Below, one piece after another: positions 26,001 to 40,700 of a stretch of DNA of 64,000 nucleotides; position 1 is the first letter of the stretch; each line of letters begins with the position of its first letter. The DNA is taken from positions 256,450-320,449 of the forward strand of contig VZRS01002795.1 in assembly GCA_013398055.1 (NCBI GenBank), given 5' to 3'. Source of the stretch: Ifrita kowaldi (lineage: Eukaryota > Chordata > Aves > Passeriformes > Cinclosomatidae). The notes under the pieces were generated by a model. The model had not been told where the DNA came from. It ran no database searches and saw only the letters and a program-made list of their open reading frames with translations. The translations under genes and the position numbers were made by a program.

Positions 26001-29000
26001 CCTTTGGACAGCATACAGCTGGTGTTTAAACTACGTGTCAGAGTTCAGAGTTCATTCAGGATGTTATCTAGTGTCATCAGAAGTGCTTCAAATTACAATG
26101 AATTTAAGAAAGAGTTAAATAATACAGTTGAATATTTTTGTCACTATCCAAGCTTTCCAGTTCTCCCTTTCAGCACAGATAAAAAGTCTGCCCTAAAGAA
26201 CTCCTACCCCACTTCAGTGTATTTATAGATAACCAGTATGCTAAAAATGAACTGCCTAACTCTCCATCAGCTTACAGGATTTCTGTAACTGCTATCAGAT
26301 AATGTTCTCTGTTATCACCTCTGGTCTGCTTGCTTGACTCATGCCACTGGAAGACTGACTGAAGATCTGGCCAAAACTTTTACATCTGGTTTAAATAAAT
26401 ATTTTTTAATGTTCAAAGGCAGTCAGCTAGCATATAAATAACAAGGCGAGAACAGGCTTAAACCTCCATTATACAAAACAAAAATGTGGAAATCGAATGA
26501 ATTAATATATAAACAATAACAGGTGAGAGTAGCAATGGCAGTAGTTACACTGCTTGCAAATCAGCTCCATTTTACAATGAGTAGTAGGAGTTGCTTCTAA
26601 TTGAATGCATTTTCTCCACTTTTGTATTCCTAATTCTTTAACATAATGTTATTTACAGTGCAGTAAGAAGCTTGAAACATAACATCATTGTCATCACAGG
26701 AGCTGAAATCCACTAAGAGCTTTCTCCTCAGGGGAACAGGAGAGTGCCTCGCACCACAGACAGGCTGCCTTGTTTTTCAGTCCTCAGGAGCTCAACTACC
26801 CCCTTCTTGTTTCCACTTTCTGTTCAATAAGTACCTTTTGAAACACAGTGTTGAATGCACCAGCAAGGCTATTTCTACCAGAACTGGATGTCTGCATCTG
26901 AATCGTAAATCACAAACAAAAACACAGTGTGGGGGCCTTGCAACATTTACCTCAGTTGCTATTTTCCTCCCTTGGCTTCAGAAAGCGAGAAATCTCTAAT
27001 AATAACCTTACAAACAACTTGGGCTTTAAGAATGTCAGGGAGCTCGGCTGGCGTAATGCAGAGCAGACATTAGCTTTGTGAATAGTGTGCTACTCAGCTC
27101 ATCGAGGGCACTTAAATCTCCCTGTTCTTTCTGTCACACCATGCTTCAAGCTACTTTGTTTAAAATAGCAGTGTACTGTAACTCTCAAATACCATAATTC
27201 ACATACATCGAAACACTGTTTTCCCTGTCACTGTTGTCTTGATATTTAAAACAAGATCTGTAGGTAGGAAAGGAATTACAGACGCCTTACACAGTGGCCT
27301 CAGGGCTGCTGAGTGTGAGGAGAAGGACACAGGTCCCAGGATTTTACTCTCCAAAGCAATTACAAAAGAAGTCACTGGATAATTTGCAAGAATTCACCTG
27401 GTGCAGTCAAAACATGGTCTTCTGCTTGTTTAGTGCTCCCATGTTAAAATATTGTCTCTTCTTCTTAAAGAAAAGAAATCTTTGAATAAAATCTGCAGAA
27501 TGAGTGCAGTGGCTGTGCTCTGCAAGAACATCTTTATCACCATACCCAAGTAACAGCCCTCAGCTCTGTATCAACACTGAAATCAAAGGACTCCATACTG
27601 GCAGAAACATCAAGTACTGTAACTTCAGCTGAGGCTTTGCAGGCAGTGATTATAAAAACCGCATTTGCCCTGTGAATTTGGCCTTGAAGAAGAATTGAGT
27701 CTCACTCTTTAGTGTGGGTGATTTGTGGGACCTTCATGTTTCCCACTCATGGTTATCTGGCTGCCTTGCAGGGCTCATCTCAACCTACTGTTTTCTCCCT
27801 GCCACCATCATGTCCATCATGAAAACACACCCATTTCTTCTAAAACGTAAGTCTAAAACTTCTGTCTTGTGTGAAGAAGATACTGAAAGATGATGCCTTC
27901 TGAGTGTGAACGAAACAGCCAGTTTTGAGAATCCTTCAAATTCAAGCACATTCTTGAACTGCACCTTCCTTCCGTGTATACATGCTGCCTGACTGCAAGT
28001 TACAGGTCCTGGCAGAAGCACACTTCCCAAGGGAAACAAAGACATTACAAACCAAATATTCCCACTGATCAGACATAAATATTTAAATCTTGCTTGAAGA
28101 GTGATTTTCAGAAGAAGATTAATTGTGGAGATTATTACCATCCTCTTAGTGAAAACACTGAATCACAAAAATCAATGGCGTATGTGTGATATACTCCCAC
28201 TCTGTGCTGAGATAAATTTCTTTTGCAACACAAACTCATTTTCCCTCATGCTGGCACATGGTGAAAGATGTCGATGGGTCAAGTTCTACCCTCAGAAATG
28301 TATGTGCAATACTTACAGAAATCACACACGAGCATGTGAGAGTACAATTTGACTTACAGGTCAAAATTTTTGATTGTTAAAGCTGTGGCAGCAGGAGGCA
28401 CAAAATTGCTTTTTGTTTATGAGAACAAGGAATAAAGAAGAATGACTTTGCAGGTAGTTGAACGATGCAAAAACATCTGGTGTTCAAGTATGGTGTATGT
28501 ATAGGAAGAGGAGCGGGAGCAGGTATAAACTTGCACTTTATTGTACCTAGGAAACAAAAGTGGAAACGTTGATAAAAGATTACATAGTGAAGCACGCTCC
28601 TGAATAAATATTTTGGCAGGAAAAAAAATTAAATTTTTTCGACTGCAAAAGACTTCTGTGGATCTTCTTATTTAATTTTCTTGCAGTTCAGGAGAATGAG
28701 GGCAGATTGCTGCCCTTACGCTCTTTGGGACAGAACTTATGAAAAAGCAGCAAAAACCACAACTGAAAGAATTTTCAAACGCCACTAAGACACATGAGTG
28801 GCAAACTTCTACTGACCAGTGTGGGTATCTTTGACAAATCCTGCTGAGCCACGTACTTGCAAGGGTCTCACAGCATCTTGGGGCACACAGCAACACCTGG
28901 GAGCATCTCATCCTTCACTGTGCATTGAATAAGGCTTTCTCCTGTGTTGCTCCTGTGTTGCTCCCAGAACCATCCAAGTGACAGCACCTTGATGTACCTT

Positions 29001-31624
29001 GGAGAAGCCTCAAAATGTGTGCTCATCTGAGCTACCTGGGTTAACCTTTGCTTCGTGGCTAATTGTCGCTCCCTGGCAATGAGACATATGCTCCAAATAA
29101 TTTTGGAACCTCAGTTAAAGCAAAAAGACCTATTACTTCTTTTCTTAGTTTGTTTCTCCGTTTCTCTGACATGCTCATTGTCATCGTTTGGCTGTCCTGC
29201 AGTACTGACCACGGATACTGTCCAGCTGTTCTAGAGATTGCACTACTGCACAACAAATTGATTTCCACCCTTCCACACACATCTATTCAGGTCTGATTTA
29301 CGTCATAAGACAATAGATAGCAGGTGGATGTAATGAGCAGATGAGAAGACCAAAGGGTCCTGGCAAGCCAACGCAGATAAGCACAATAAACAGTGGTTAC
29401 CTCATCCCAATTGTTTACTTAGTCCTGTCATGCGTTTTACAGGGGTCACAAAGGAGAGGAGTCTTAAGGAGGGACCTGGCAGAGGGTAGCATGGAGTGGG
29501 GTGGTCTTGACAAGGAGCATGCTCCACGCATGGAGTGCCTGGGGTAAAGTGTGGGGTGGTGTCCACTAATGGTTATGCCAGTGCTCTGCTCCTTGGTTGC
29601 TTAGAGTGAATGGCAGTCAAGTGTATCTTTACTATTTTTTTTTAATCAACTAGATAATTTCATATGTATAAGTCTTTATAAAGTGTGTTTATCTTTGATT
29701 TCCCCCTGCAGAGAACACCTAAGTAAATAAATGCACACAGACATGCAAATATGTGCACGTGTGCATCCCCTCCAAATAGGAGCCAGGACAGCACTATGTG
29801 CACAGTTAAAGCCCAGATGCCAATATATGCCTCAGTGAAGTGCACGTAGGCTTGTTACCTTGAAAACACATAGTTAAGCAGCCACACATAAGCAGCTCTT
29901 GAAAAACAAGGACCTCCAAAAAGTCCAATTATCTTCAAGCATGTTGCACTTTTATTCAACTAGCTAAGCCTTTCAGGATTCTTCAGCCTTACTTGCCCTT
30001 GGTGTTCTACTGCACAGAACATACTTATTTCACTTCTAGTGGGAAATCACTGAGATTTTAAGTGCCTGCTTATAGGGTGTGCAAAAAAAATGCCTGAGGT
30101 CTAATGATTTAATATTAAGCAGTAGTTTCAAGATGAATGCTGGAAACTGGAGAAATCCCTCTTTGGTATTTACGTGGTTTAAAGACTAAGTGAACTGTGT
30201 ATTTCTGTTTAGTAAATCTGTGGTCAACTTGATCACTTTAATATGGCAGCTAAGGCGGTTGGAGGAGGAAGTGTTGTATTGAAAAACCACCAGCCTACAT
30301 ATGTAACAAACCACAGAAAGCTTCCAAAGTCCCCAGAGACCACTTTTGCTTTCTTTCTGGCCATGGAGGTCTTTTTTTGGGTTGTTGTTTCTTTTAATTT
30401 TTTTGTAACAAGTCTAGCTTAAATGATAAACAATAACTGATAATAACAGCCAGCTGGTTCCCACAGAAAAGAAAGTGACTGACAGAGCAGCTGCCATCCT
30501 GCTTTCTCTCACTGCCCTTGTCAGAGCTTCAAAGTGTCTCTTTAATGTGGTGTATTAACAGCACTGTTACGACTACAAATGTTAAACCCCAAATCTTCAC
30601 AAGGAGCTCTCTTGAGCAGAGATTGAATGTGCTTTTTCAATGGAGTCATCAGCCGGTTTTCATCAGAGCCATACAGCGTGCTGCCCTGTCAGAAATTCAT
30701 GATGTGACCTATGGAGCATGCTTTCCTGCTTCTGACATGCACTTCCCAAAGTCTTAGCTGGTCACAGCTGACAGTGTTTTCAGACCTCCCTGCACAGCAC
30801 CCCTGCATGAGGCATTGCCAGAAACCTCTGCGCAAATCAAAAAATCTGGTCCAAGTTTTGCAGAAAAGTTCTTCTGGAAGCTGGAAAAAAACAGTATTGG
30901 TCCATGCTGCTTTTGCTGACATTGCATTTGGAGATTGCTTTCTCAATAAAATGCTATCAGCTTGAATGTGCAGGATTTTGGCACACAGGTTCCACTGGCT
31001 TTCCTGGAAATTCCATGCTGAAAATCCATGCATTGCTGAAAATACAGGGATTCCTAATGACTTTGTTCAGACTGTTCCTACATGACTGATATCAACAGAA
31101 TCTTTGTCATTAGCTGGGTTGATTAGCTTGAACCAACATAAACACACTTTAGTTTCTAAAGTAGAAACTTCCATTTTCTAACTTTCCATTGAATTTTTCC
31201 AAATTCACGTGATTTTCCCCATACCATATTCTTCTAGGTGTTGTTTATTTGGTCTTTTCCCCCAAGCTTTCTGACTTCCCCAAGAAAATCATCCTTACGC
31301 TTGCAATCACTGCAGCCTTTCAAGATGCTGGATTCTATGGAAGGAAAGAGACCCAGGAGAAGAGTCACAGAAGACTTACGCAATCCCTAAAGCTGTCTCT
31401 GCTGGCACCGAGAGTTGGTGCAAGAGGCAAGCAAGCAGTCGCAGAGTATGTAAAATTTCCTTATGGAAGTGCAAGGAGTGGGAGCACAGCTTCATTTCTG
31501 AATTCACTCTGTAAATGTAACTCACAAGTGGGACTGAAGATCGGAAAGGGCTGCAGTGTGGAGGATTAGGATTTCCCCTGAGACTTCTACTAAGAGGAAT
31601 GCCAAGAGCCTTCCTTACGTAACA
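20096..31624. other. Long AT-rich spacer, no gene recognised
   Basis: More than 11 kb with no supportable gene. The longest ORF (plus, 21835-22347, 170 codons) is described separately. Other ORFs, for example plus 25797-26228 (143 codons) and minus 27785-28141 (118 codons), give no recognisable domains. Small local repeats are visible: ttcacaatgtga twice near 21674-21703, and ctcctgtgttg twice near 28940-28962. AATAAA hexamers near 27485 and 30949 have no transcript evidence. No repeat family was identified in this block. Confidence 0.55.
21835..22347 (+). other. 170-codon open reading frame, probably fortuitous
   Basis: This is one of the longest unbroken frames in AT-rich sequence in the window. 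The predicted peptide begins MGCRMLKLHRG and contains a hydrophobic stretch rich in F, L and I at about residues 34-46 and another at about 70-100. It could therefore look like a small membrane protein. There is no recognisable domain, no evident Kozak context, and a 117-codon ORF overlaps it on the opposite strand (21933-22286). A polypyrimidine-cag string resembling a splice acceptor (ttttcttttgcag) lies inside it at about 22216-22228. I treat it as a chance ORF unless expression or conservation says otherwise. Confidence 0.15.
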
Positions 31625-31740
31625 ATAATAACTTACTTATACTTACCTCCCCAGAGTGTTGTGAGGCTTAATTAGTTAATGTTTGTAAAGTGCTTTGCAG
31701 ATGCAAAGAGTAATATACGTACTAAGTATTATTAACTGGC
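31625..31740 (+). repeat. Ancient L3/CR1-like or SINE tail relic
   Basis: The segment running from acttacctccccagagtgttgtg through taattagttaatgtttgtaaagtgctttgcag, ending in taagtattatta, matches my memory of a conserved 3' end shared by ancient amniote CR1/L3-type LINEs and SINEs that borrowed that tail. The gtgttgtgaggcttaattagttaatg block and the (att)-type tail are the diagnostic parts. It is short and diverged, consistent with great age. The exact family cannot be fixed by eye. Confidence 0.45.
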
Positions 31741-34700
31741 AGAAGACCTACACATGAGAAGTCCCTGCAGCCTATTAGAATTAAATTATTCAGCAAGTTC
31801 CCTAAAATTATGGAACAAGGGGCAGAAAGCTCTCCCTCAAAAACACTAGAAGTCCACTTCCACAGCCTCCTTTTATTTCACACCTCAGGACCATGGAATA
31901 AACATTGCCTTTGTTCCCTTGCCACTACACCCCAAGACAAGTCAGGAAGACAAGGTCTGTACGAGATCCTGGGGCCAAAGTGACCTGAACAGAGAGTTGC
32001 CTCTGCCCCACTGGGTTAAAGACAGATTTTTCATTTGTGACTGGTTACAGTTTGAATTGTAGCCAAACACCTTTCATGACCATCTTCTCCTGAGTGAGAT
32101 GTATGGGACATATGCTTCCAAGACAGCCTGGAGCCTGATTTTCCAAGGAAGCCCAGAGTTTATTACCCCACATTTGCCAGACAACTGCAATTGCCAAAAT
32201 GGAGCAATGAACTGCAGTAAGAATTACAGATTGAGTGTTGTACTTTAACACTAAAACATAGGTGGAATACTACGCACATGACTGACAAGCTGAAAATCTT
32301 CACCTAACAAACAAAACCCAATAAAGCAACAAAACTGTCTCAGATACAGTTCTTCAGACACAATAGAGACTAGATGATGTGATGTATCACTGTTTAGCTG
32401 TTTAATTTCCAGCACAACGAGAATTGCTTGTACAATTCTTGGCTACAGTTTTGGTTTTTTTTATTCCTGCATTTTCCTCTTTTTCTTTCCCCTTCATGCA
32501 TACCGACTTTCCTGTTGAATTTTCAAGTTGGCTGTGTTCACAATTATCTCATACTAAAACAGAAGTATATTCTCTGGCATCAGAAAAGTACAATGATATA
32601 AAGATTGTTGAGAGTATTTTTCCCATCTTGGAGTCATCACGAACGAAGTGTGTGTCGGTTCAATACTCATGTTCCGGTCCGGCTCACTCCTGAGGTTATA
32701 CTCAGAGGTACCCAAACTTTCCTGGTTCTCACATGTGCCACAGACATTCTAGCTCTAGCTGACTTTGGACTCTCTCCTTTCTCTGACTCCTTGAAGGCTA
32801 TGGACAGCCGTTTGCTTCCCAGTCATCATGAGCCTGCCCTCAGCGCTACAGCTAGGAGAGAGGTTCCCCTGCAGTGCCTGGGGAAAAGAACATTCTATTT
32901 CATTTTGTCTCAGCCAAGGGAGCAACAGACGTGCATATATTAGCAGCCATTATCCTGTCTGTCTCTAGGCACGGGAAACACCAACACAACTCTCACCTTA
33001 TACGGCAAGTCCTCCAACACTGAAGGTAGAGAAGGGCATGCAGTCTGACTGTCGATGAAACACACTGCTGAGTATTGGGCACCTAACTCAGCCAAGTGGC
33101 CACAAACTATAAATAAAATAAAGGCAAGCCTTAGGAGGTTTTCCCAAAACTATGCTTACTAATTCAATGTTTCTAATATCACATACATAGAAAAAGTACT
33201 TGTCTTGTACTCCTGTGGACTTAATATCAAAAATCTGCTTGTATTGTTTGAATAGCTGACCAATGACTGAAGAAACTATGCAATAATCATACACTGGAAT
33301 AAAAATCTGAAGGAATTTAAGCCACAAGTGTATTACAAAGTAGGTGTGCAATGATTCAAGATTTTATTTGCCACAGCTGACAAAAAAAAGTGATCAACAT
33401 GTTCCAAGAGCACAGTATTTTTTTCCTGTCAACAAAAACTAGGAGAGAGACGTCCTGATCTTACCACAGGATCTGCATTAGCAATGCAGTCAGAGGCATA
33501 GAGACACGGAAAACAGCACGTGAGATATTTTACTAGGTGGATTTTCTTCCTCAAACAGCTGTGCACACTTCTTTCAAAAACCTATTTGTTTGAAAACCAC
33601 AAGCTGAAAAGCTGCCACATTTCCCTTCAAGCACAAAGCTGGTTCTTTGTGGTTTTTTCCATTCCATCTCACCACAGATCAACAGATGAAGGCTCATCTT
33701 GTGACCAAAATAAATACAATCAACATAAACACATTTTCCAAGATACACTAAGATCATCTGTTATTACCAGGCCCTGTGGTAACAAACCCTTTTATGATGC
33801 ATTTATTCAAGGTTTGTCTTTCCCAAACTGTGGGGAATACTTAATTTGTTTTCTAAGATGTACTTTGTGTACCTAAATAATTAATCGCATTGATATTCTA
33901 TCAATACATCTTTCTTTAATGGTTAAACATATGTTAATAATTCAAATATCTATGGGTGACCTCTTTGCACTCCTGTGATTTTCAAAAACCCCAGTGCTCT
34001 TTGAAGGCACTCTATCATTATTATGTGCAGAGCAAGTTAAAAGCCTTTTGTTCTTTCATTTCTTCTCTTTTTTTTTCCTCTTTCACTAGTAGGTACCTTG
34101 CCAGGAGGAGTCCTTTGGACCATCAACAACCCGGAGTTGGTTTTAAGTGGAACAGGAAAGTTCAAGTGTTTCAAACTTCTCATTCAGGTACAATACTTGA
34201 ACACAGAGTAACTATACTGAGTGGGCAGAATAGTGTTACACGGCACGATCCTTTTTGTACTCATCTGACAAAGCTTTTAAATTGTGATTAAATCCATCAG
34301 CAGAGTTGGAAAACCTCTGGATGTTTTCCTAATTCACAGGTTATGTAATTATAAGTTATTAGAGTCCAGCAGTCTAATGCTGGCAAACCCCAAAAGAACC
34401 TAACTGCTCTAAAATACAGCCTCTCTTGTAAGACTTCAGCACATGCTGCCTAGAGTGACAGCAGTGATGTTTCCAGGCAAACCAGAAAGCTCTATAATGG
34501 AGCTCAGAAACGGCAAATACAGAAGTCTTCTCTCATATCCTGAAAGGCATTTATGGGCAAACCTTCCCCTATATTCCCTATATGGGGAAAACATGTCTTA
34601 CTGTCAAGTATTCTACATGTTACAGGTGAAGAATAGAGCTAAATTCCCAAAACTTACAGCGGAATCTTATAGCAGGGGCCATAAACAGCAATAGATAGTT

Positions 34701-37700
34701 TCTTATTCCTGTCTACTGCCTTAGCATGTAAACACAGTTCCTTGGGAAAGCTAAGATGACAAACAATAAGAATTTTTATCATCCGGTGAATCCTCACAGG
34801 TACTTTTGCAGTCGCTTTCTCCCAAAGGGTATGTCAAAAATATTGTTGATTTAGTGCACTAGTTTTGGCCTGTATCAGCTGTGAGGGAGCAGAGCCTGGA
34901 GCTGTCTGGGTGTAGCTACGACATTAATGATGTTTCATAGCATTTTATGTTATTGCTAGGAGCTGGGGAAAGGTATCGTCTCTCACATCTGAGAACAAAG
35001 GGTGTTCCTTTTCCAGTGGAGCAAGACTGGCAGATGGAGCAGTGGGGTAACACTGGTCCTGACCGGAGGGAATGGTTTGGGTGGCGTGGCTGCCATTGGA
35101 TTGAGCTCTCCACCTTTTTTTTTCTTTATTATTAATATTGTTGCTGTTCCTGTTTGTTTTCTCATTGCACTGAAGCTTTCAGTGAATTGTTCTTGCCTCA
35201 GCCCATGAATTTTGTGTCCCCAGTTCTCCTCTCTGGCCACAGGTGGAAGTGGGGGGAGGGGAAGCCAGTAAGCGGTGTGTGGTTTTGGAGTCAGCATGGT
35301 GGGACAAGGCACCAAATTGGGGAATAGCATTACTAAGCCATGACACTCAGGCCTTCTGATTCACGCATTTTGGAAAATAAAGAAGGTTCGTTAGGGAAAC
35401 AAAGTTTGGAGACTAATTGTGGGAATTGTGGGAGTGTTTTCTTGGGTGGCAAAGTTGTGAGCAGTGTTCCCACCTTTTTCTCTCTTGTCAACTGGCATGT
35501 AAAAGAAAAGCAGAAACTGCCTTAGAATGGACACAGCATGTAGAGTGGAAGCTTGTGTGTGAGGAATAATAGTAAATAAATAAGCACATACAGAGGTGAG
35601 TGGAAAGAATATTCTTAAATAACACCACTCATTATCTCAAAATCAGTCCTGTCGGACGTACCATAAGAACACAGGGTTTTCTTCCTCTGGAATCACCTCT
35701 TGTGGAATAATCTACAAGGTGACATAAGAACCTTTTGTTAATTCCTTATGTCTTCAGCTCTGTCTGGAGAAAGAAAAATGCGACTGTTTGTGCAGAGCTT
35801 ATATCAATTTATACCATCTATGCTACTATGTAGCATCTATATATTGGTACACACTGCCATACCTTCAATTTCACTGAGAAATATAGGTAGTTCTTCCAAG
35901 TCCAAAGTAAAACATTCGTGTTTAGGAAAGCTATAACTGACGTTTTACCCTTGTGCTGTAGTAACCCAGTCCTATAAACAAGTATGTTCCCCCAGAATGG
36001 CTGGGCTTTAAGTCATGCTTTAACACCAAGGGTCCTGTTGCCCGTCACCACACAGCAAAAAAACCCAAAAACTTCCCACAAGCACTCCCTCTGAAGGGGC
36101 TCTGGCAAGTAGCACAATGGGTACCTTTTGGAACTTCCTCTGTGCAAGCCAAGAGAAGGCTTTGAAATAGCAGCTCAGTGTCAGGATGAGATGATTTGCT
36201 TGCCACAGAGCCAGACTCATGACAGCACAAATTCAGGACAAACAAATGCACACATACACAAAGCCTGTGTGCTTTCCTGACTTTTCCTCAAAGTGGGACA
36301 CACCTGCAAGTGTGTTAAACCATGACCCTGCACTCAGGTGTCAGTCAACTCATCACTTCTTTGCAACAGAAATCTTCCCAGGAATTACAGAGCTTAGCTC
36401 TTGTAAAACAACCGCAGTTTCTGTGAGAGAGAGAGAGAGAGAGGGAGACCTTTTCTGACAGCTTAGTGTGGGCAAGCATTTGAATAACATACACCGTGCT
36501 GTGTGGTCAGATGACTTGTGGAAACCCTCCTGGTTTCCACTCCCAAGGGAAAGTCATATATCTCTGAATCCACAGGTGCTGGACGAATGGATTCCAAAAC
36601 AAAGCATAATTCAAAGTTCTGTTTTGAATGTTTATTGTTTTATCTGCACCTGCTTTAATATTTATACCTATCTCCATGGCAAAACAAAACCATTCTTTTT
36701 TAAGGCAATTTTTTACATTGTGGGAAATGTTATGCAAGGAAACAAAGTCATATACATCATCCTTGGAGGTCAATGCAAAAACAAACCCCTTCCATGCAAA
36801 AGTCTGGCCCAAGGGCACAAGCCATCCCAAAGTGTTGTTGAAATTAGACAAGATTTATGCCTATGAGGATGGCAGGGGTCTTTCTTCAGGAGTAAAGGAT
36901 AGTGCTCACAACCCTTCAATGAACTTTCACATAGCACTGACCAAGAGTGATATCTCTTCAACTGCAGTTTTAAGATATTTTTGGCTTTGTAAAGCCCCTC
37001 AGAATAGCTAGCCACAGATTTGGAGTTATATCCCCACAGACAGAACAAACTTGTCCTTTGTGTTGCACATTACAGCCAACCCACTCTTTAAATACCCTTT
37101 AAAACAGGCATCAGATCCAAGTAATTTACCATAATCTTCAGATATATAAATACATACCCAGATGACTATAACCAACCACTGTCAATTTGCAACTAATTTA
37201 AAACCATACCTCACAAAGTCACTAGGAGTTATATTTCTTAGCTAGCAGACATCACAGTCCTTTACACAGCTACTACATCACAAAAATAAGCATATCTTTC
37301 TTCTTTTTATTTGCACTTTTTCATTACTAATAATCTACATATTTAGGAACACGGTTTTATTCCCCAGTCACTAGTTCTATGGGGACACTGTTGTCTCTGC
37401 CTTGCTGATGAACCATCTGAGGCATTAAAACATCAATTAGCCAGCTGGAAACTGCACAAGGTAGTGAAAGAGCCAAAATTTTAACTAAGCATTTCCAGAT
37501 CCCAAGCCCTTATTTCTTCAGATGCCCCAAGTTTTTTGTGCAGCAAAAACCTTGTTGGAAGAACCTGGCTGGATAAACCTACAGAGTTAAAATAGGAACA
37601 ATCTGATCCTCAATTTAATGTGGGGGTGGAGTTTTGTTTGTTTGTGTGTTGTTGTGGATTTTTTCTTTCTATGTGATCTCTGACTTGACCAGGATCAAAA

Positions 37701-40700
37701 GTACTATCACACCATGACAATCACAGAAAACACACTTTTCTTCCCAGCCCTAAGACAGAGATTGTAGTTGCAATCCTTTCTCCAAAGGTTGAGGTGACTT
37801 TCTACCTCGGCTCAGAATGTTTTGGGTCCTAACACTGTCCCTTCCCATCCTGTGGTGGCTGCAGTGACAGAGGCCAGCCAGAGCATCTCTGGTGCCTGTC
37901 CCCAGACCTGGTTGTCCCTGCGCTGCCTGGCCAATGATGGTGGCTCTCCTGCATGGTGAGCCTCTCTTTCCAATCTGTAGAATACACAGCAAATATCTTC
38001 TCATGGCTTGGCAACCTTGCATAGATGAATGGGAGTTTTGAAAAATAAGAAGACACCGGGCTGAGAAGCTCCAATTCCTTGAAGCGCCAGGGAAGCTCTC
38101 ACTGCTTATCAAACAGCCTACATGGTTGGGTTCTGCTATAGAAAACACCAATTAGCTCTGGCTTTGTCCTCTGACAATATGATAAATATTTGATAGTCAT
38201 AAGCTGCCAAATGCCAGGCAAGTTTCTAGGGAGGAGACATGATCGAATTGGCTGTGTGCACACCTCACATCTTTGCAGTCGCATGGAGTCAGGGCCAGTC
38301 ACTTGGGCCTGTTTGGGAAATGTATTTGGCAGCTTTGGTGTAGCTCATGGCCAATCAGCAGCTGAAGTGAAAAAAATCAGTGCTGGGCTTGGCACCAATC
38401 TGAAATTTCTGTGTGATATACTCATCCCACATGCAAAAGGTCAGTCTTCCCCATTAGATTCCAGAACTTCAGCAGACTTTTGATGTTTTTCCATTTTCAA
38501 TTTTCTCTGCACACAACTGAAGCAAGAACTGTGGTGTCTCTACTCCATGAAGAAAAAAGAATAAGTAATGTAGAAAAATTACCTCTCCTGACATGTAATA
38601 AAGAGTTAAAGCCAATAGAAAGGATTTTTAAATTAATTCTGACTGGCTAATGGCTAATACTTTCCACTGGAACATTTTCCTAGTGATAATGGGATCACAG
38701 AGACATTTTTTATTTTGGGGTACAGTGCTGGTATTTTCTGAGGTTACTGATGTTCTGATTTTTGTGATGGTAGATGAAATGTTTAAGAAAAAAAATTGGG
38801 TTGAATCAACATATGGAAGTAAAACCTTGTGTTTCAAGTTGTTATTTCAGCATTTCGGTATGATAAAATATAAGAATTCCATTACTTCAAAGCAAGTCTT
38901 TTGAGTGCAATTTCCACATAGGCTTTTTAAAAACCATATATTCTGAAACTTCCCGCTCCATAAAAGAGGAGAGAAAACTGGCTAAACAAATGCATTTGGA
39001 CATGTTTTCTTTAAAATAACTGTTGAAATAATACAGTCTTTGTGGCAAGAAAATCACTCCTCCAAAGAACTACCAAGTATTGTATTTCATAACAATGTCC
39101 TTAATAACACTCATCAGGGATTCTAGCTCTTGCCCTGCCCATGTTCTAGGAAATTTTTTCTTCACAATGCAAAGAAAATGTAATTTCTTCCATGAAGACT
39201 CAGTTTCCTGGTCAACATTCAAATAATCTAAGTCACTTATCAAAGAAAGATCTGCTTATTTTAGAGCTGTGCATGATACAATTGGGGCTGTGGTGTCACT
39301 TTACAAGCCTGCTTTGTGCTTTACTGTTTCACTTTATCTGAAATATATTCATCTGAAGCACAGCTCAAAGTTAGTTAAGCAATTCTTCCAATAAGTATAT
39401 TTGCAAAATGTGTGTGCTTTTTTCTTTTTTTTTTTTTTTTGAATTGCAAAGATGGTGGTTCTGTTAATATTTGTTTCACAATTTGCAGACATTAGACCCT
39501 CCTAGTAGAGCTGGCTTTTATTAACAGTACAAAATCTACCATGCTGCCTGTTCGTCTCGTGCAAGAAAAGGGAATCCATCCAGATATTTCTAACACATTT
39601 TGTGTAGCTCACAAGCCTTTGCCCTCCAGAATCATACTCTTCCTTGGCAGGATTACTCCAGCACCACAAAGCAGACAGACCTCCAGTCAAGCATGACCTA
39701 TCACAGGTTTAGGTGGGACACTGGAAATGTATTGCTATCAAGGATGTTGCTCAACTTGAAAAACTAGATGTCCAAGAGGAAGGCTTCTTGAAGATGCCAT
39801 GCTTACCTGACCAGCACTATGTAATCCCCGATTAACTTTTTTGTAAACGCATATGAAAGGGAATTTTCAAAGTAGATGTAGCCCAAACCTGTTCCCATTT
39901 GGAAAGGGTCTGGAAGGTTTCTGCAAATTCATCACAGGCTGTTTACAGATGTTAAGGAGTTCTTACGGCACTGAATGTTGCTTTTTATCTTGAGTCTACC
40001 ATTTTGCACTACAGCACAGATGAGATTAAAGCAAAAGCCCTAGAACAAAGAAAGCTACTTTTCTTTTGAAAACTATGTCCATTTTGCATTGACAGTTGCT
40101 CTTTTTTCTTTCTGTCACTTAGCTTTGTTGCCTCTACTGTCAACCAGAGACTTGCTGAGAAACAATTCTCATGGTTTGCTTGAAGCTGAGGATCCCTGCA
40201 GAGCCCAATGCAACAAAAATTATGGTCCTCCCCACCGGGGGATAGTGTTTGGTTTTCTGGACAATAAAATGTAACATATTTGTTTAGCTTTTCAGACCAA
40301 GAAATATTAACTGATGTACTTGCACATGGCATATGTATTCCCCATAGTAAGGTCTGATCCCTGCTCCTTGTACAGAGACCCTTCTGAAGAACAGCTAAGG
40401 GGCGTGTACATTTCTACCAGTAGTTTGGCATTTTTTCATTTATGCTGCCTTGTGCTCAAAAGGCCTTGGAGTAAGAAATCCACAGTCAAAATCAGCATGT
40501 GAGCAAAGCACAGTTTAGCCTGTTTATGTTTGCCATCCAACTCCTGGAAAGGGCACTTCTTTACAGTTCTCCTTTACCTACCCAGTGAATCTTCGGCTTG
40601 CTGAGGCTTTTCTTCTACCGTGCTTGTTGTCCAGTACTTGCTGAATGCCACAGATTGGGTTTTGTGGACTGTTTTGGAGAAAGAAACTGGTGAGAATGAG

